Source: Renibacterium salmoninarum ATCC 33209 (GTDB lineage Bacteria; Actinomycetota; Actinomycetes; Actinomycetales; Micrococcaceae). From it: a stretch of 64,000 nt of DNA. The stretch is from positions 930,001 through 994,000 of the forward strand of contig NC_010168.1 in NCBI RefSeq assembly GCF_000018885.1, in the 5' to 3' direction. Shown here piece after piece: positions 9,142-17,971 of the stretch (position 1 is the first letter of the stretch; each line of letters starts with the position of its first letter). The position numbers and the translations under genes are program-made. The notes beneath the pieces are model-generated. The model saw only the letters and a list, made by a program, of their open reading frames with translations, ran no database searches and was not told the DNA's origin.

Positions 9142-10215
9142 TTATGCGAGTCCCTGCACCGGTTGGGCCGGGATGGTTTCTTTAGCGTAATACACTACTT
9201 CGTGTTCTGTCGGTGGGATGTCTCCGATGCTGGTGTGTAGGCGGTCGTTGTTGTACCAATCGATCCAGGCCAAGCTGGCCCATTCAACCTCATCGATGGT
9301 TTTCAACGGCCCGTTGCGGAAGGGAGAATCTTCTCGGACGGCTTCAGTCTTGAACAGGCCGATGGTGGACTCGGCCAAGGCGTTATCGTAGGCGTCCCCG
9401 ACAGAGCCGATTGATGCTGCGATGCCCTCCAGAGTCAGGGTTTCCCCGAAATGCAAGGAAGTGTACTGGGACCCGGCGGCGGAATGATGGATCAGCCCTT
9501 CTGCGACCGGATGCCTGGTGCGTGTCCGCTGCCATAAGCCCATCCTGAGTGCTGTGCTCACCAGGGCGGTGTCCTTGATCGTGGAGATGTTCCAGCCCAC
9601 GATGTACTTGGAGAAACAATCAATGATGAACGCGACATAGACGAAACCTGCCCAGGTGCGCACATAGGTGAAGTCCGCAACCCAGCGCTGATTTGGGCCA
9701 GCTGCGGTGAAGCACCGATCCAATAAATCCGGGGCACGGTCATGGTTTCGGTCCGGCACCGTGGTGCGCACACCTTTGCCCCGTACCCGGCCTTTCAAAC
9801 TCAACAAGCTCATGAGCCGGTTCACCTGCCGGTAAGAGACCTCGAATCCTTTCCGACGCAGCCAAGCCGTCATTTTCCTCCTCCCGTACATTCCCTCCGG
9901 TGTCCCTACCGTTCCTAGCAACGCATCCATAACCGAAGCCTCTGCCATGTCCCGGACCGAAGCGGTGGAGACCTTCCAACTACGGTAGGTCCGGGCAGTG
10001 ACCGTTAAGCCCTGGCCACGCAGGACCTTGCAGATCACCTCGACTGCCCAGCCAAGGAAGCGTTGTTCATCGATGAATCCCCTGATCAATGCTTCGCGGG
10101 GGTCGAGTTCCCCCGCGAAGAAAACCGACGCAGCCTTCACAATCTCTAACGACTCACGCAGCTCACGATTCTCACGTTTGAGCGCACGTACCTGCTCCGA
10201 TTCCGTCGTGGACAT
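9142..10215 (-). pseudogene. IS3-family transposase catalytic part with Asp-to-Ala change
   Basis: A 357-codon frame with the rve integrase core. The D,D(35)E triad should be Asp181 (WVADFTY), residue 246 and Glu282 (LAEST). The second position is Ala (HHSAAGSQY, codon GCC at 9478-9480) where the family has Asp; the spacing to Glu282 is exactly 35. The frame is continuous with the upstream HTH part at 10240-10398 except for one TAA at 10240-10242. Members of this group normally join the two parts by frameshifting, so the same-frame arrangement with a stop is itself unusual. Probably inactive. Confidence 0.8.
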
Positions 10216-10239
10216 CCCTACCCTGGTCCCGGCATCAAT

Positions 10240-10398
10240 TTAGGCCTGCCTCACCCAACGACGTAGGGATTCCTTCCCAACCCCGACTTTGCCGCCCACA
10301 GCAGCACAAGCAGCCATCAACGATGGATACTCCTGGAGATGATCCAAAACCAGCCGCACCGACCTGTCCCGAACCTCCCGCGAAAACTTCCGATTCAT
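10240..10398 (-). pseudogene. IS3-family transposase N-terminal HTH part, cut by TAA
   Basis: 52 codons encode a typical HTH_Tnp_1 domain (MNRKFSREVRDRSVRLVLDH to KESLRRWVRQA), followed by TAA in place of the GAA (Glu) seen in relatives at RQAEIDAG. The frame then continues without interruption into the catalytic part. A G-to-T change would explain the stop. With the stop, the DNA-binding domain is separated from the catalytic domain. Confidence 0.7.
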
Positions 10399-10462
10399 AA
10401 CCATCAATACTTCCTTCCAAACTCAAAAGGAAGCGGCATAAAACCGGTAACGGTTCAGTTTA

Positions 10463-10644
10463 CCAGGCACGGCCAAGGTGCCGGGTTCCCGGCAGGGGTG
10501 TATTGGTGCCTGTTCGCCATGGTTGTTGTGGCGGCAGTTTTGCTGCACGCACATAAGTGGGCCATGGCCCGGCTGAAAACAAAATACCCGCTACCGGCGG
10601 CACCATCGGCAACCAACCAGCCGCCTACTGGCGGCGGATCGTGA
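10463..10644 (+). pseudogene. Membrane-protein 3' fragment next to the IS end
   Basis: The frame leaving the IS encodes about 60 residues with one hydrophobic segment (VYWCLFAMVVVAAVLLHA) and a Pro/Gly-rich tail, ending in TGA that overlaps the GTG start of the VirD4-like gene (GTGA). It looks like the 3' end of a small conjugation membrane protein cut by the IS. The missing 5' part was not found on the other side of the IS. Family not recognised. Confidence 0.45.
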
Positions 10645-12308
10645 GCGCAACCACGAAACGAAGAAATCCCGGCGGCGGGGCGAACATGGCCGTGCTTTAT
10701 CTAGCCATGTTCGCCCCGCCGCTTCCGCCGGTTTATACCTGTTTGTTTGGCTAGGAACTATATGGTCTGGACAGAAATTCGTTCCAGTTAATCCGTTTAA
10801 CCTGGCCGTAGATCTCCTCCAAGGCAAACGTGTCTGGTTGCCGCAATCCTCAACCGCCGCCGTGTTGATCGGTGCGACTCTGGTCGTTGTCCTGACGCTT
10901 TGGTTAGTGGTCAAGGTTCGCAAACGTTCCGGTTCAGTACCGGTAGACCGTGCAGCGACCCATATGGGTCGTGGCGGCCGGATTCGGGCTTTACTCCGGC
11001 CAGCGGTAGCAGCGAAAGCGAAACGCTTCGGCATGGACCAGAAAAAGCATCCTGGCCTAGAAGTCGCCCGGACAGTTACCGGCAACCTGCCACTGCATTC
11101 GTCCTGGGAAGATACGTGCCTGGATATTCGCGGACCAAGAACTTCTAAAACAATCTCCAGGGCCATACCGGCGGTACTGAGCGCTCCTGGCGCGGTGGTG
11201 GCAACCTCGAATAAAACCGACCTCGCCGACGCTTGCACCGGGCCACGGGCGAAGGTCGGCACGGTCTGGTTGTTCGATCCGCAAAACCTCCGCAACACCG
11301 CGACGGAACCTACCTGATTCTACAATCCGCTAGCAGCTTGCAACACACCTGAGGCGGCGCACGAGTTGGCAGAATTCTTCAACAAAACCGGCCAAGAACT
11401 AGGCTCGCGCGGCGACGACCCGTTTTTCGCCGCCGCAGCGGTAGATCTTTTATCCGATATGTTCCTGGCCGCGAACGTAACCGGCCAAGGCCTAGGCACC
11501 GTTTTCGGCTGGCTCACCAGTTTCGAAGCCGCTGAGGAGGCGGAAGTAGCGCTCAAAACCTTTAACTATGGAAGCGCAAAGCAAGCGGTTGGCAAGTAAC
11601 CGGACGTTAACAGAGAAAACCAGGGACGGTGTTTACGCCAAAGCACGGCAGGTTCTTTCTTTCGCTGCTTCGCCATCGTTGTTGGCTTGGTGCGAACCGG
11701 GCCAAGCCAAAGAGCCGTTCGATCCAGTCGCGTTCGTAGGATCCACCGACTCGTTGTTTCTGCTTTCCCAAGAAGGTACCGGCAGTGCCGGACCAATTGT
11801 TGCCGCACTGGTGAAGGCTGTTTTGTCGGCGGCGGAGAAGAAAGCAGCCACCAACGGTGGACGGCTACCAGTGCCACTGGTAGCGGTTTTGGATGAGGCG
11901 GCGAACATTTGCCGGATACCAGAACTGCCCGACAAATATTCGCACTACGGCTCGCGTGGGATCATGCCGATCACGATCCTGCAATCGTACGAGCAAGGCG
12001 AAGAAGCCTGGGGGAGGGCCGGTATGGCGAAACTGTTCTCCGCCGCGAACCTGACCACCGTCGGCGGAAGCATCACCTCCACCGATTTCCTTAAACGAGT
12101 CTCCGATTTAATCGGCACCTACCAGTACAACGAACGTACTGTTTCCTACAATTCCGGTGGACAAGGACGCCCAGGCGGAACGTCTATCGGAAGCCAACGA
12201 CATACCGAAAACATTCTCGAAGTTTCCGACCTTGCCGCGCTACCGGCAGACCGGATCGTCGTTATTTCCTCGGCCTGCCCGCCAGTATTAGCGAAAACCA
12301 CGCCATAG
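10641..12308 (+). pseudogene. VirD4/TraG-like conjugation coupling ATPase, multiply broken
   Basis: Adding the frames together gives an almost complete coupling protein: N-terminal membrane part (MAVLYLAMFAPPLPPVY), the nucleotide-binding segment with GPRTSKTISRAIP, and Walker B VLDEAANICRIPELP followed by SHYGSRG. Lesions: frameshift near 10740, in-frame TGA at about 11315-11317 where EPT should continue with Trp-Phe-Tyr, and a frameshift near 11575-11600. The Walker A also has Ser where GPRTGKT is expected. The product would recruit the relaxase-DNA complex to the channel; it cannot be made here. The start overlaps the previous stop. A strong hairpin lies in the 5' part. Confidence 0.8.
10673..10721 (+). 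repeat. 18-bp perfect hairpin inside the 5' end of the virD4-like gene
   Basis: Arms 10673-10690 and 10704-10721 (CGGCGGGGCGAACATGGC and its complement) enclose a 13-base loop. It lies inside the codons for the first membrane segment, close to the frameshift. It could hinder translation or end transcription early. It may also be only a by-product of the coding sequence. Confidence 0.5.
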
Positions 12309-12350
12309 GTTTAAAAACAGACAGTTGAAACAACGAAAGGAAACAACGTA

Positions 12351-12761
12351 ATGGAAGCCGACCTTGCAGACAGCAGCATCGATACCGCCACCGGCGAAAT
12401 TACCGAACAACGACCGGAAAACATCTTCGATGCACCGGCAAAGCAAAAAGAACTCAACGTTTTTGTGGAAGCGATTCGGCAAATTGTTCCGGCATGCGGC
12501 GAATGGCCGAAATGGTGCAACCAGTGGCAGGAACATCCAGAAGCCGTCCAACGCTTCCATGCTTTATTCCTTGCAGCCGGGCAAGTACAAAAGAAAGAAA
12601 TTTCTTTATCGGCGTGGTGGCTCGAGCACTGGGACAGACACAAGTCAGCTTTGTTCGATACCTACGGCGTGTTCCGCCGGTGCAGCCCGGAAGACCATAC
12701 CGACAATCCGTATCCATCAATGCGGAAAAAACAGGCCGCCAATCCAGCCGCCACCGCTTAG
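12351..12761 (+). CDS. DUF4913 family protein
   Basis: A 136-residue protein with the DUF4913 signature (WPKWCNQWQEHPEAVQRFHA, later SAWWLEHWDRH and DTYGVF). These proteins of unknown function are common next to coupling-protein genes in actinobacterial plasmids and ICEs. The ATG follows AAAGGA at suitable spacing, 42 bases after the virD4-like stop. The frame is intact, one of the few undamaged genes of the element. Confidence 0.75.
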   Translation: MEADLADSSIDTATGEITEQRPENIFDAPAKQKELNVFVEAIRQIVPACGEWPKWCNQWQEHPEAVQRFHALFLAAGQVQKKEISLSAWWLEHWDRHKSALFDTYGVFRRCSPEDHTDNPYPSMRKKQAANPAATA

Positions 12762-12907
12762 AGCTCGGCGGCGTTCTGCTTGCTATATGACATGGCTGGG
12801 GTGTTGGCGCGGGCGCGTGCTTGTCGCGCCTACTCAGCCACCCATTTAGGGTCTTGCGATAATTCAAATTGCTTGTCGGACCATAATTCGGAGTCCTCGG
12901 AGCCGAG

Positions 12908-15059
12908 TTAGGGCTTTTTCGGTTCCTCTCCAAGAGAGTAATATTCGCGCGCTTCGGTTTGGCCTTGTTCGGCTTTCTCAAGCTCGACGATGTTGGCTTC
13001 CGCCTCCACGACCTCTGGGTGCTCTTTCAGAAACCGTGGAATCGGCGTATTTTGCTCCGCGTACCGTTCAGCAACATGCCGGACGGTCTTCTCATCGAGT
13101 GGCACCGGAACGGCTTCGCCTATCTCGGTGCGGAAATCTTTCTTCGCTGTTTCGAACGCGGCAGCTGCTTTCTTCCGACTAAAAACACCAGCCTGTTCCG
13201 CATGAGCCTTGGCTTCTCGTACCGGGAGAATAGCGGCCTCATACTCCGCCAACGCCTCAGCCCGACTGGTTTCCTGGAGGGTCTTAATCGTCTGCTGAAG
13301 TTCTTCCCGCGCAGCATAGATGCGCGCCCGGGCGGCCTCGAGATCGTCCAGCCAGCGTCCGGCGGAGCGCAGTCCGGAGGCCTCGCACCGTTCTTTGTGC
13401 TGGTCGTACTTTTCCTTCTCCGCGTAGTAGCGCGCCCATTCGGCTTCGCGGCGTTGCTCACGAATCGTTTCCTCTGGCGCAACTGCCGCCTGGTCCGGTA
13501 GATGTTGCTGGCCGGAGCTGTACAAATCCAGTCCAGCAATTTCTCGCTCCACCGCGATACCGGCTTTTTCCAGCCCACGATCCGCACGGTCAGTAGCCAT
13601 CATCTGAACAAATTGTTTTTGCGCGTCCTGGGCATCGGTGGCGACCATGTGCAGCGTGTTTGCCTGTCGGCCACGAGTCAGACCAACATAAGCCGCTGCG
13701 GCGTCCATGCCGTTACCGGCATATACGGAACCATGAGCCACTGTCGTGCCTTGAACGCCGTACACGGTGCTGGCGTAGCCAAGATGCGTATTCTCGTTCA
13801 CATACTCAGCTGGCAGGCGCTTGTTCTGGGCTTTACTGTTTCCGGCTTCCCGGACGTTCACTGAGCCGTCGGAGCGGACTTTGGCTACCTCGTAGAGTTC
13901 ACGGTTGGCAACGCCAAGGTCGGCATCATTTTTGCGGACTTGGATGACATCGCCGTGGCGTAGGCGGATTTTGTCCATTCCGGCCACTTCGTACTTCGCG
14001 ACCCGTGTCCTGCCGGTAGCTGCCATCTCGGCCTGGATGGCCTCGTTCAGTGTTTTTGCTTGCTCGTTCGTCGCTGCCGCCACCGCTACCGATTCGCCAG
14101 CACGAACAGACCGTGCCGCATCAGCGGCTATCGCTGCAAAAGCTGCTTCCTCGTCGGGGTGCAAAACAATGTTTCCGCGCCCGTGAAGAGTTTCGAATAG
14201 TTCAGCTGGATTCTCCCTGTCCCGCAACTGGATCGACAGGTCTGCGTATTCTTGGTCGGCGAATCGGCGAATCGGTGGACCGTGGCCATGTCCACCACAT
14301 TCTCGCCGACAGCCTGCACAGCGGTGTCGAGCACACCGCCACGACCGACCGCCGGCAACTGCGCACGGTCACCAACCATCACCAGCGACGCACCATGTTC
14401 TTCGACCAGTTCGGTCACCGCTCTGGCAGTGTCCTGATCCAACATCCCGGCCTCATCAACGACCACCACCGTCGAAGCCGAGAGTTGTTTGTCCTGGTGT
14501 GGGCCTTCAAAAATTTCACCAGTACTCGTATCGGCCTCAACCAACCCCCAGCCGGTGGAACCGGCCATTGGCGTTCCACCGGAACCCATTGGCATACAAC
14601 AACGTAATGCACGCTAGAAGCCTCCGCGCCGGTCGCGGCCTGAGCTTCCTGCGCCGCTTTCAACGTCGGAGCAACCACGACCATGGACCGGCCCTTGACC
14701 TCCAACCCGGTCTTCGCAGCGGCTAGGACCGTGGTTTTCCCCGAACCGGCAGCACCCTCAACAACCACCAACCGGGCCGCGCCCGTGATCGCTGCACAGG
14801 CTTGTTTCTGCCCGGCATCCAACCCCTCCGGCGGAACAAAAGCGGCCCCCGTATGGACACGAACCTCCGCCTGCACCAACACGGCCAACCCAGTCCGAAC
14901 AGCATGCTCCGTATCAATCACATGCTGGGAGGTGAAATGCCGAACGAAATCCGGCACAAACCCGTCCAGTCGCGGATCAGCAATAGATTTACGTTCATCC
15001 GGCAGCAATCCCGGCCACCTCGGCCACAAACGAGCCGATTTGTTCCCGGTTTTCGACAA
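12908..15059 (-). pseudogene. TraA/MobF-type relaxase-helicase, helicase part only and frameshifted
   Basis: Three frames together encode a RecD-like superfamily 1 helicase: Walker A VEGAAGSGKTTVL, Walker B VVVVDEAGMLD, GDRAQLPAVG, and the late motifs VYGVQGTTVAHG and YVGLTRGRQANTL. A charged coiled-coil C-terminus follows. Frameshifts lie near 14590-14610 and 14235-14260. The N-terminal TrwC relaxase domain with its nicking Tyr is missing. The frame is lost within about 40 bases of the msa start codon, so the junction with the msa segment probably removed it. It reads away from msa. In intact elements this protein nicks oriT and unwinds the transferred strand. Confidence 0.85.
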
Positions 15060-15063
15060 CGGG

Positions 15064-15100
15064 ATGGCTTTCGCTGGTGCGCTGTGGTAAAATAAAAGCT
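15064..15100 (+). promoter_or_regulatory. Putative msa promoter with almost no leader
   Basis: TAAAAT at 15088-15093 is a good -10 box. A weak -35 (TGGCTT, 15065-15070) is 17 bases upstream. The ATG of msa is only seven bases after the -10 box, and no Shine-Dalgarno sequence is present. A transcript from this promoter would be leaderless or nearly so. The promoter sits on the junction with the truncated traA gene. Confidence 0.45.
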
Positions 15101-16777
15101 ATGAAAATAAAAAAAATTTTAGCGCTGACTGCAGTCACTGCAGTCACTTTTTTTGGGGTGGCTCCTCTTGCGCAAGCTTCGCAAGGTGAAGGGAATTCTT
15201 CCACTTCAACAGTACAAGGCTTCAGCAGTGTTAACATTTTTCAACAGGGTGGTTATTCTGCTTTCTTTCACGAGTTAAGGCCTGACGGGACCTCCAGCGC
15301 CGCAGGAGGACCAGTTGCAGCTGGTGGCTCTTATAGTTCTGGTGATTTAGGTAAAAAGGGCTTCGAAGACGGAGATCTTGTTGTTCCCGTAGTAAACGCG
15401 GTTTTTGGAAATGAGCAAAAAGGAAGCTCCTTTGTTTATAACAAAGATGGTCCTGCCAAGGAACTGAAAGTCTGGGGGACGACTCTAAACGTAGGTTTCG
15501 GGTGTAACGATAATGCGCCATCCCCAATGGGATGTGGCCCGGCAAATAAACCTGTTGCATCCGGACTTCAGCCTCCGGCGGGTCCTCTTGGCGGCGGTAC
15601 TGTGGTGAAGGTGGATGGCAGCAACCTATTCGGCGCATCGCAAGTCTCCTTTGGAGACAAACCGGGAACGGACATTGCCGTCGCTCAGGATGGTAACTCG
15701 TTGACTGTAAAAACACCAGCAGTAGATGCCGCTGGCCCGGTAAAGGTTACAGTCACTAACCCCGGTGGGGAGACGGTAACGTACGAGAGTTTCCACTACT
15801 TCGGAAGCGCCCCGACAGCAGCAACTCTCGAGCCTAAGACTGGGCCTCGTGACGGCGGTACTGTGGTGAAGGTGAATGGCGGCAACCTATTCGACGTATC
15901 GAGAGTTACCTTCGGAGACAACGAGGCAACGGAAATTCACATCGCGCAGGATGGCAACTCGTTGACTGTAAAAACACCAGCAGTAGATGCCGCTGGCCCG
16001 GTAGAGGTTAAAGTCTCTACACCTAACGGTTCCGCAACAGCAACTGACAAATTTGAATACGTGGGTAGTGACCAACACCCAGATATCCATGCACCAGATG
16101 GAGCAACTCCGGTTACTGGTAAATGGTGGTCTGGCGACAACAACACGTATGGTGGATGGTTCAAGGACGGCCAATGGGTACTGCAAAAGCCAAATGCTGG
16201 TTCCGTTTCAGTTGCTTTTGGTAATCCCGGTGATACTCCTGTCACAGGTGACTGGGATGGTAAAGGTCGATTTGGTATTGGCGTTGAGAGAGGCGGCCAA
16301 TGGTATCTATCGAATGCTGGAACTTCTATTGGTAAAGTAACAGCGATCGTTGCTTTTGGTAATCCCGGTGATACTCCTGTCACAGGTGACTGGGATGGTA
16401 AAGGTAAAACATCGATTGGTGTGACACGGTCTACTGCTAATGGATTAGAGTGGTATATTACATCAGATCTAACCACTGCCAATCCGCCTGTTTCCTATCA
16501 TTTCATATTCGGAAATTCTACTGATGCCCCAATTACTGGGAACTGGATCGGGACTGCAAAAACCCAGGTTGGGTTACATCGTGAGAATAGTATTTTGATT
16601 AGTTACGATGCCCAGACTGTTGCCTCAACCCATGTCTTTGGTAATGCTGGGGATGTTGCGGTAACTGGTCAGTGGAATGGTGAGGGTAAGACGAGTTTCG
16701 GTGTTTTTGAGCACTCCTCCGGAGCTTGGAAACTATCTAATGACCTTAGCGGAAAAATAGATATTACCTTTAACTAA
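15101..16777 (+). CDS. msa: Major soluble antigen p57 (TIG/IPT and FG-GAP-like repeat surface protein)
   Basis: A 558-residue secreted protein. The signal peptide is MKIKKILALTAVTAVTFFGV then APLAQASQ (cleavage about residue 26). After a unique N-terminal domain come two TIG/IPT-like repeats (about residues 151-236 and 237-322, each with GGTVVKV, QDGNSLTVKTPAVDAAGPV). Then follow five short repeats (about 323-558) with the pattern FGNPGDTPVTGDWDGKG. This architecture and size match the published description of R. salmoninarum p57, an abundant secreted and cell-surface agglutinin and immune modulator. The ATG at 15101 is preferred over the upstream ATG at 15077 because it begins the signal peptide. 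The gene is visibly richer in A/T than the neighbouring core genes, as expected for acquired DNA. It lies inside the repeat-bounded element. Confidence 0.9.
   Translation: MKIKKILALTAVTAVTFFGVAPLAQASQGEGNSSTSTVQGFSSVNIFQQGGYSAFFHELRPDGTSSAAGGPVAAGGSYSSGDLGKKGFEDGDLVVPVVNAVFGNEQKGSSFVYNKDGPAKELKVWGTTLNVGFGCNDNAPSPMGCGPANKPVASGLQPPAGPLGGGTVVKVDGSNLFGASQVSFGDKPGTDIAVAQDGNSLTVKTPAVDAAGPVKVTVTNPGGETVTYESFHYFGSAPTAATLEPKTGPRDGGTVVKVNGGNLFDVSRVTFGDNEATEIHIAQDGNSLTVKTPAVDAAGPVEVKVSTPNGSATATDKFEYVGSDQHPDIHAPDGATPVTGKWWSGDNNTYGGWFKDGQWVLQKPNAGSVSVAFGNPGDTPVTGDWDGKGRFGIGVERGGQWYLSNAGTSIGKVTAIVAFGNPGDTPVTGDWDGKGKTSIGVTRSTANGLEWYITSDLTTANPPVSYHFIFGNSTDAPITGNWIGTAKTQVGLHRENSILISYDAQTVASTHVFGNAGDVAVTGQWNGEGKTSFGVFEHSSGAWKLSNDLSGKIDITFN
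16211..16267 (+). repeat. 57-bp exact direct repeat in msa, first copy
   Basis: Identical to 16349-16405. Both encode VAFGNPGDTPVTGDWDGKG in two of the five short repeats. Exact identity at DNA level, while the other repeats have diverged, points to recent duplication or gene conversion. Confidence 0.9.
16349..16405 (+). repeat. 57-bp exact direct repeat in msa, second copy
   Basis: Exact copy of 16211-16267 in the same frame, 138 bases downstream (46 codons). Recombination between the two would remove or add one repeat without shifting the frame. Confidence 0.9.
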
Positions 16778-16862
16778 GGTTTATTAAATCCTTAAATGAA
16801 AAAAGCCCATCCACTGGATGGGCTTTTTTCATTTAAGGATTTAATAAACCTTAGTTAAAGGT
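16766..16862. terminator. 97-bp perfect palindrome at the msa 3' end
   Basis: Arms of 48 bases (16766-16813 and 16815-16862) are perfectly complementary around one central base. The core AAAAAAGCCCATCCACTGGA and its mirror form a rho-independent terminator usable from both sides. The arms also include the last codons and stop of msa, so the right arm repeats the end of the gene in inverted orientation. This suggests a tail-to-tail duplication (see findings). Confidence 0.85.
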
Positions 16863-16965
16863 TGTTGGCTTTTTAGGTAACAGGTGTTGATTCAGGTAAG
16901 ACGGCAACGCCGGATGCATTCTGTAAGAAGTCTAGAAACTAGTCTTCATGGCGGCTTGGCGACTA

Positions 16966-17433
16966 TTAAAGAAAGCCACAAACCGTCTGCTGGGCCTGCG
17001 CAGGCTGGAAAACTGTTGGAGAATTCACTGGAGGATCGGTTTTGAGGTCTGCGATGTGTTTTCCATCAAACGTGGGCCAAGCCCCCAGAACACCATTTAC
17101 CAGTAACCGGAGTTGCTCCATCTGGTGCATGGATATCTGGGTGTTGGTCACTACCCACGTATTCAAATTTGTCAGTTGCTGTTGCGGAACCGTTAGGTGT
17201 AGAGACTTTAACCTCTATCGCGATGTGAACGTCCGTTCCCTGGCAGGACCATATTTTTTATAAACAAAAGAAGGTCCTTTGACCGCGTCGGGATTCCCAT
17301 CAGGCTTGAATTCTTGGAAGTAAGCAGAATAACCACCATGTTCGAAAATGTTAACTCTGCTGTAGCCTTGAAGCGAGTTAAGGGGGCTGATGCAGGTTTG
17401 ATGGGGTATTTCACCACTAGCCCTCAACCACAA
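16966..17433 (-). pseudogene. Inverted, internally deleted second msa copy
   Basis: On the minus strand, 17433 to about 17225 encodes a diverged version of the msa N-terminal domain (SRVNIFEHGGYSAYFQEFKP against SSVNIFQQGGYSAFFHELRP, and later SFVYKKYGPA against SFVYNKDGPA). After a stop, 17217 to 17085 is a virtually exact inverted copy of msa bases 16002-16134 (end of the second TIG repeat and start of the short repeats, one mismatch). The signal peptide, the first TIG repeat and almost all short repeats are missing, and the frames do not join. It cannot make an antigen. Orientation is tail-to-tail with msa. Confidence 0.8.
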
Positions 17434-17482
17434 AAAAAATTACCGCTGGTCTCTGTAGTTGGTTAGACTGCAACGAAGTTAT

Positions 17483-17530
17483 AGGGGTCGCTGCAGAAAA
17501 CGGACTTTATTGTGTCGTAAGGAAGCGGAC
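17483..17530. repeat. 48-bp direct repeat, right copy (putative attR)
   Basis: Same sequence and orientation as 7354-7401, one mismatch at 17496. Here it is not attached to an intact peroxiredoxin gene; the upstream flank is unrelated. It closes a segment of 10.1 kb. A serine-recombinase fragment begins 45 bases to the right. Confidence 0.75.
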
Positions 17531-17575
17531 ATCGGTGGTTCTGGGACACGTTGGAGTCCGTTCTCCGGGCCAGGA

Positions 17576-17921
17576 CTAACCATTGCTCTGTTTGATTATT
17601 CGTCGGCCTTGAGGGCGGAGCTCGCCGGTGGGTGAGACGTATCGGTAGAGGGTTTGGCGGGAAACACCGATTTCCTTGGCGAGATTCCCGATATGAGTCT
17701 CGGGCTGGCCCATGGCAGACATCGCGAGTCGGATCTTCGCTGGCGTCATCGTGAAGGGCCGTCCGCCCTTGCGTCCCCGGGCCCTGGCTGAAGCCATGCC
17801 GGCTTTGGTGCGTTCGGAAATGAGTTCACGTTCGAACTCGGCAAGTGCGGCAAAGATGCCGAAGACAAGCTTCCCTGCCGCCGTTGTCATATCGATTGCC
17901 GCCCCTGCCCGGTTAGGACCC
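17576..17921 (-). pseudogene. Serine recombinase (resolvase/invertase type), C-terminal fragment
   Basis: About 115 codons encode the end of the catalytic domain with the long E helix (AAGKLVFGIFAALAEFEREL ISERTKAG) and the DNA-binding HTH (IGNLAKEIGVSRQTLYRYV). The N-terminal part with the catalytic Ser is missing because the IS994-like element begins at 17922. The fragment lies just outside the right 48-bp repeat. Small resolvases of this kind usually act on res sites or inversions, so a role in integrating the element is uncertain. Confidence 0.85.
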
Positions 17922-17971
17922 TGAATCGCCCCGGTGTGTCCGGAGACTTTCTTGTTTGAGAGGATCAGGAC

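Larger units (their letters stand above)
9110..10462 (-). mobile_element. IS3-family insertion sequence (about 1.35 kb)
   Basis: Ends are imperfect inverted repeats: TGAACTGAACCGTTACCGGT on the left and the complement of TAAACTGAACCGTTACCGGT on the right. Both continue with a shared TGCCGCTT block, and the transposase reads leftward. No matching target duplication was recognised next to the ends. The element separates the VirB4-like remnant from a membrane-protein fragment of the same conjugation module. Two lesions in its transposase suggest it is dead (see the transposase entries). Confidence 0.8.

Noticed and set aside
12454..12981. Long minus-strand frame opposite the DUF4913 gene
   Set aside because: It is antisense to a recognised protein and rich in Arg/Pro/Thr, with no motif.
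15544..16777. Regular repeats that could suggest a CRISPR-like array
   Set aside because: The repeats are in-frame protein repeats (TIG-like and short repeats) of msa with coding sequence between them. No cas genes are present.
17576..17921. Serine recombinase as the integrase of the msa element
   Set aside because: It is of the resolvase/invertase size class, lies outside the right repeat and lacks its catalytic half. It may belong to another element, so I did not assign this role.
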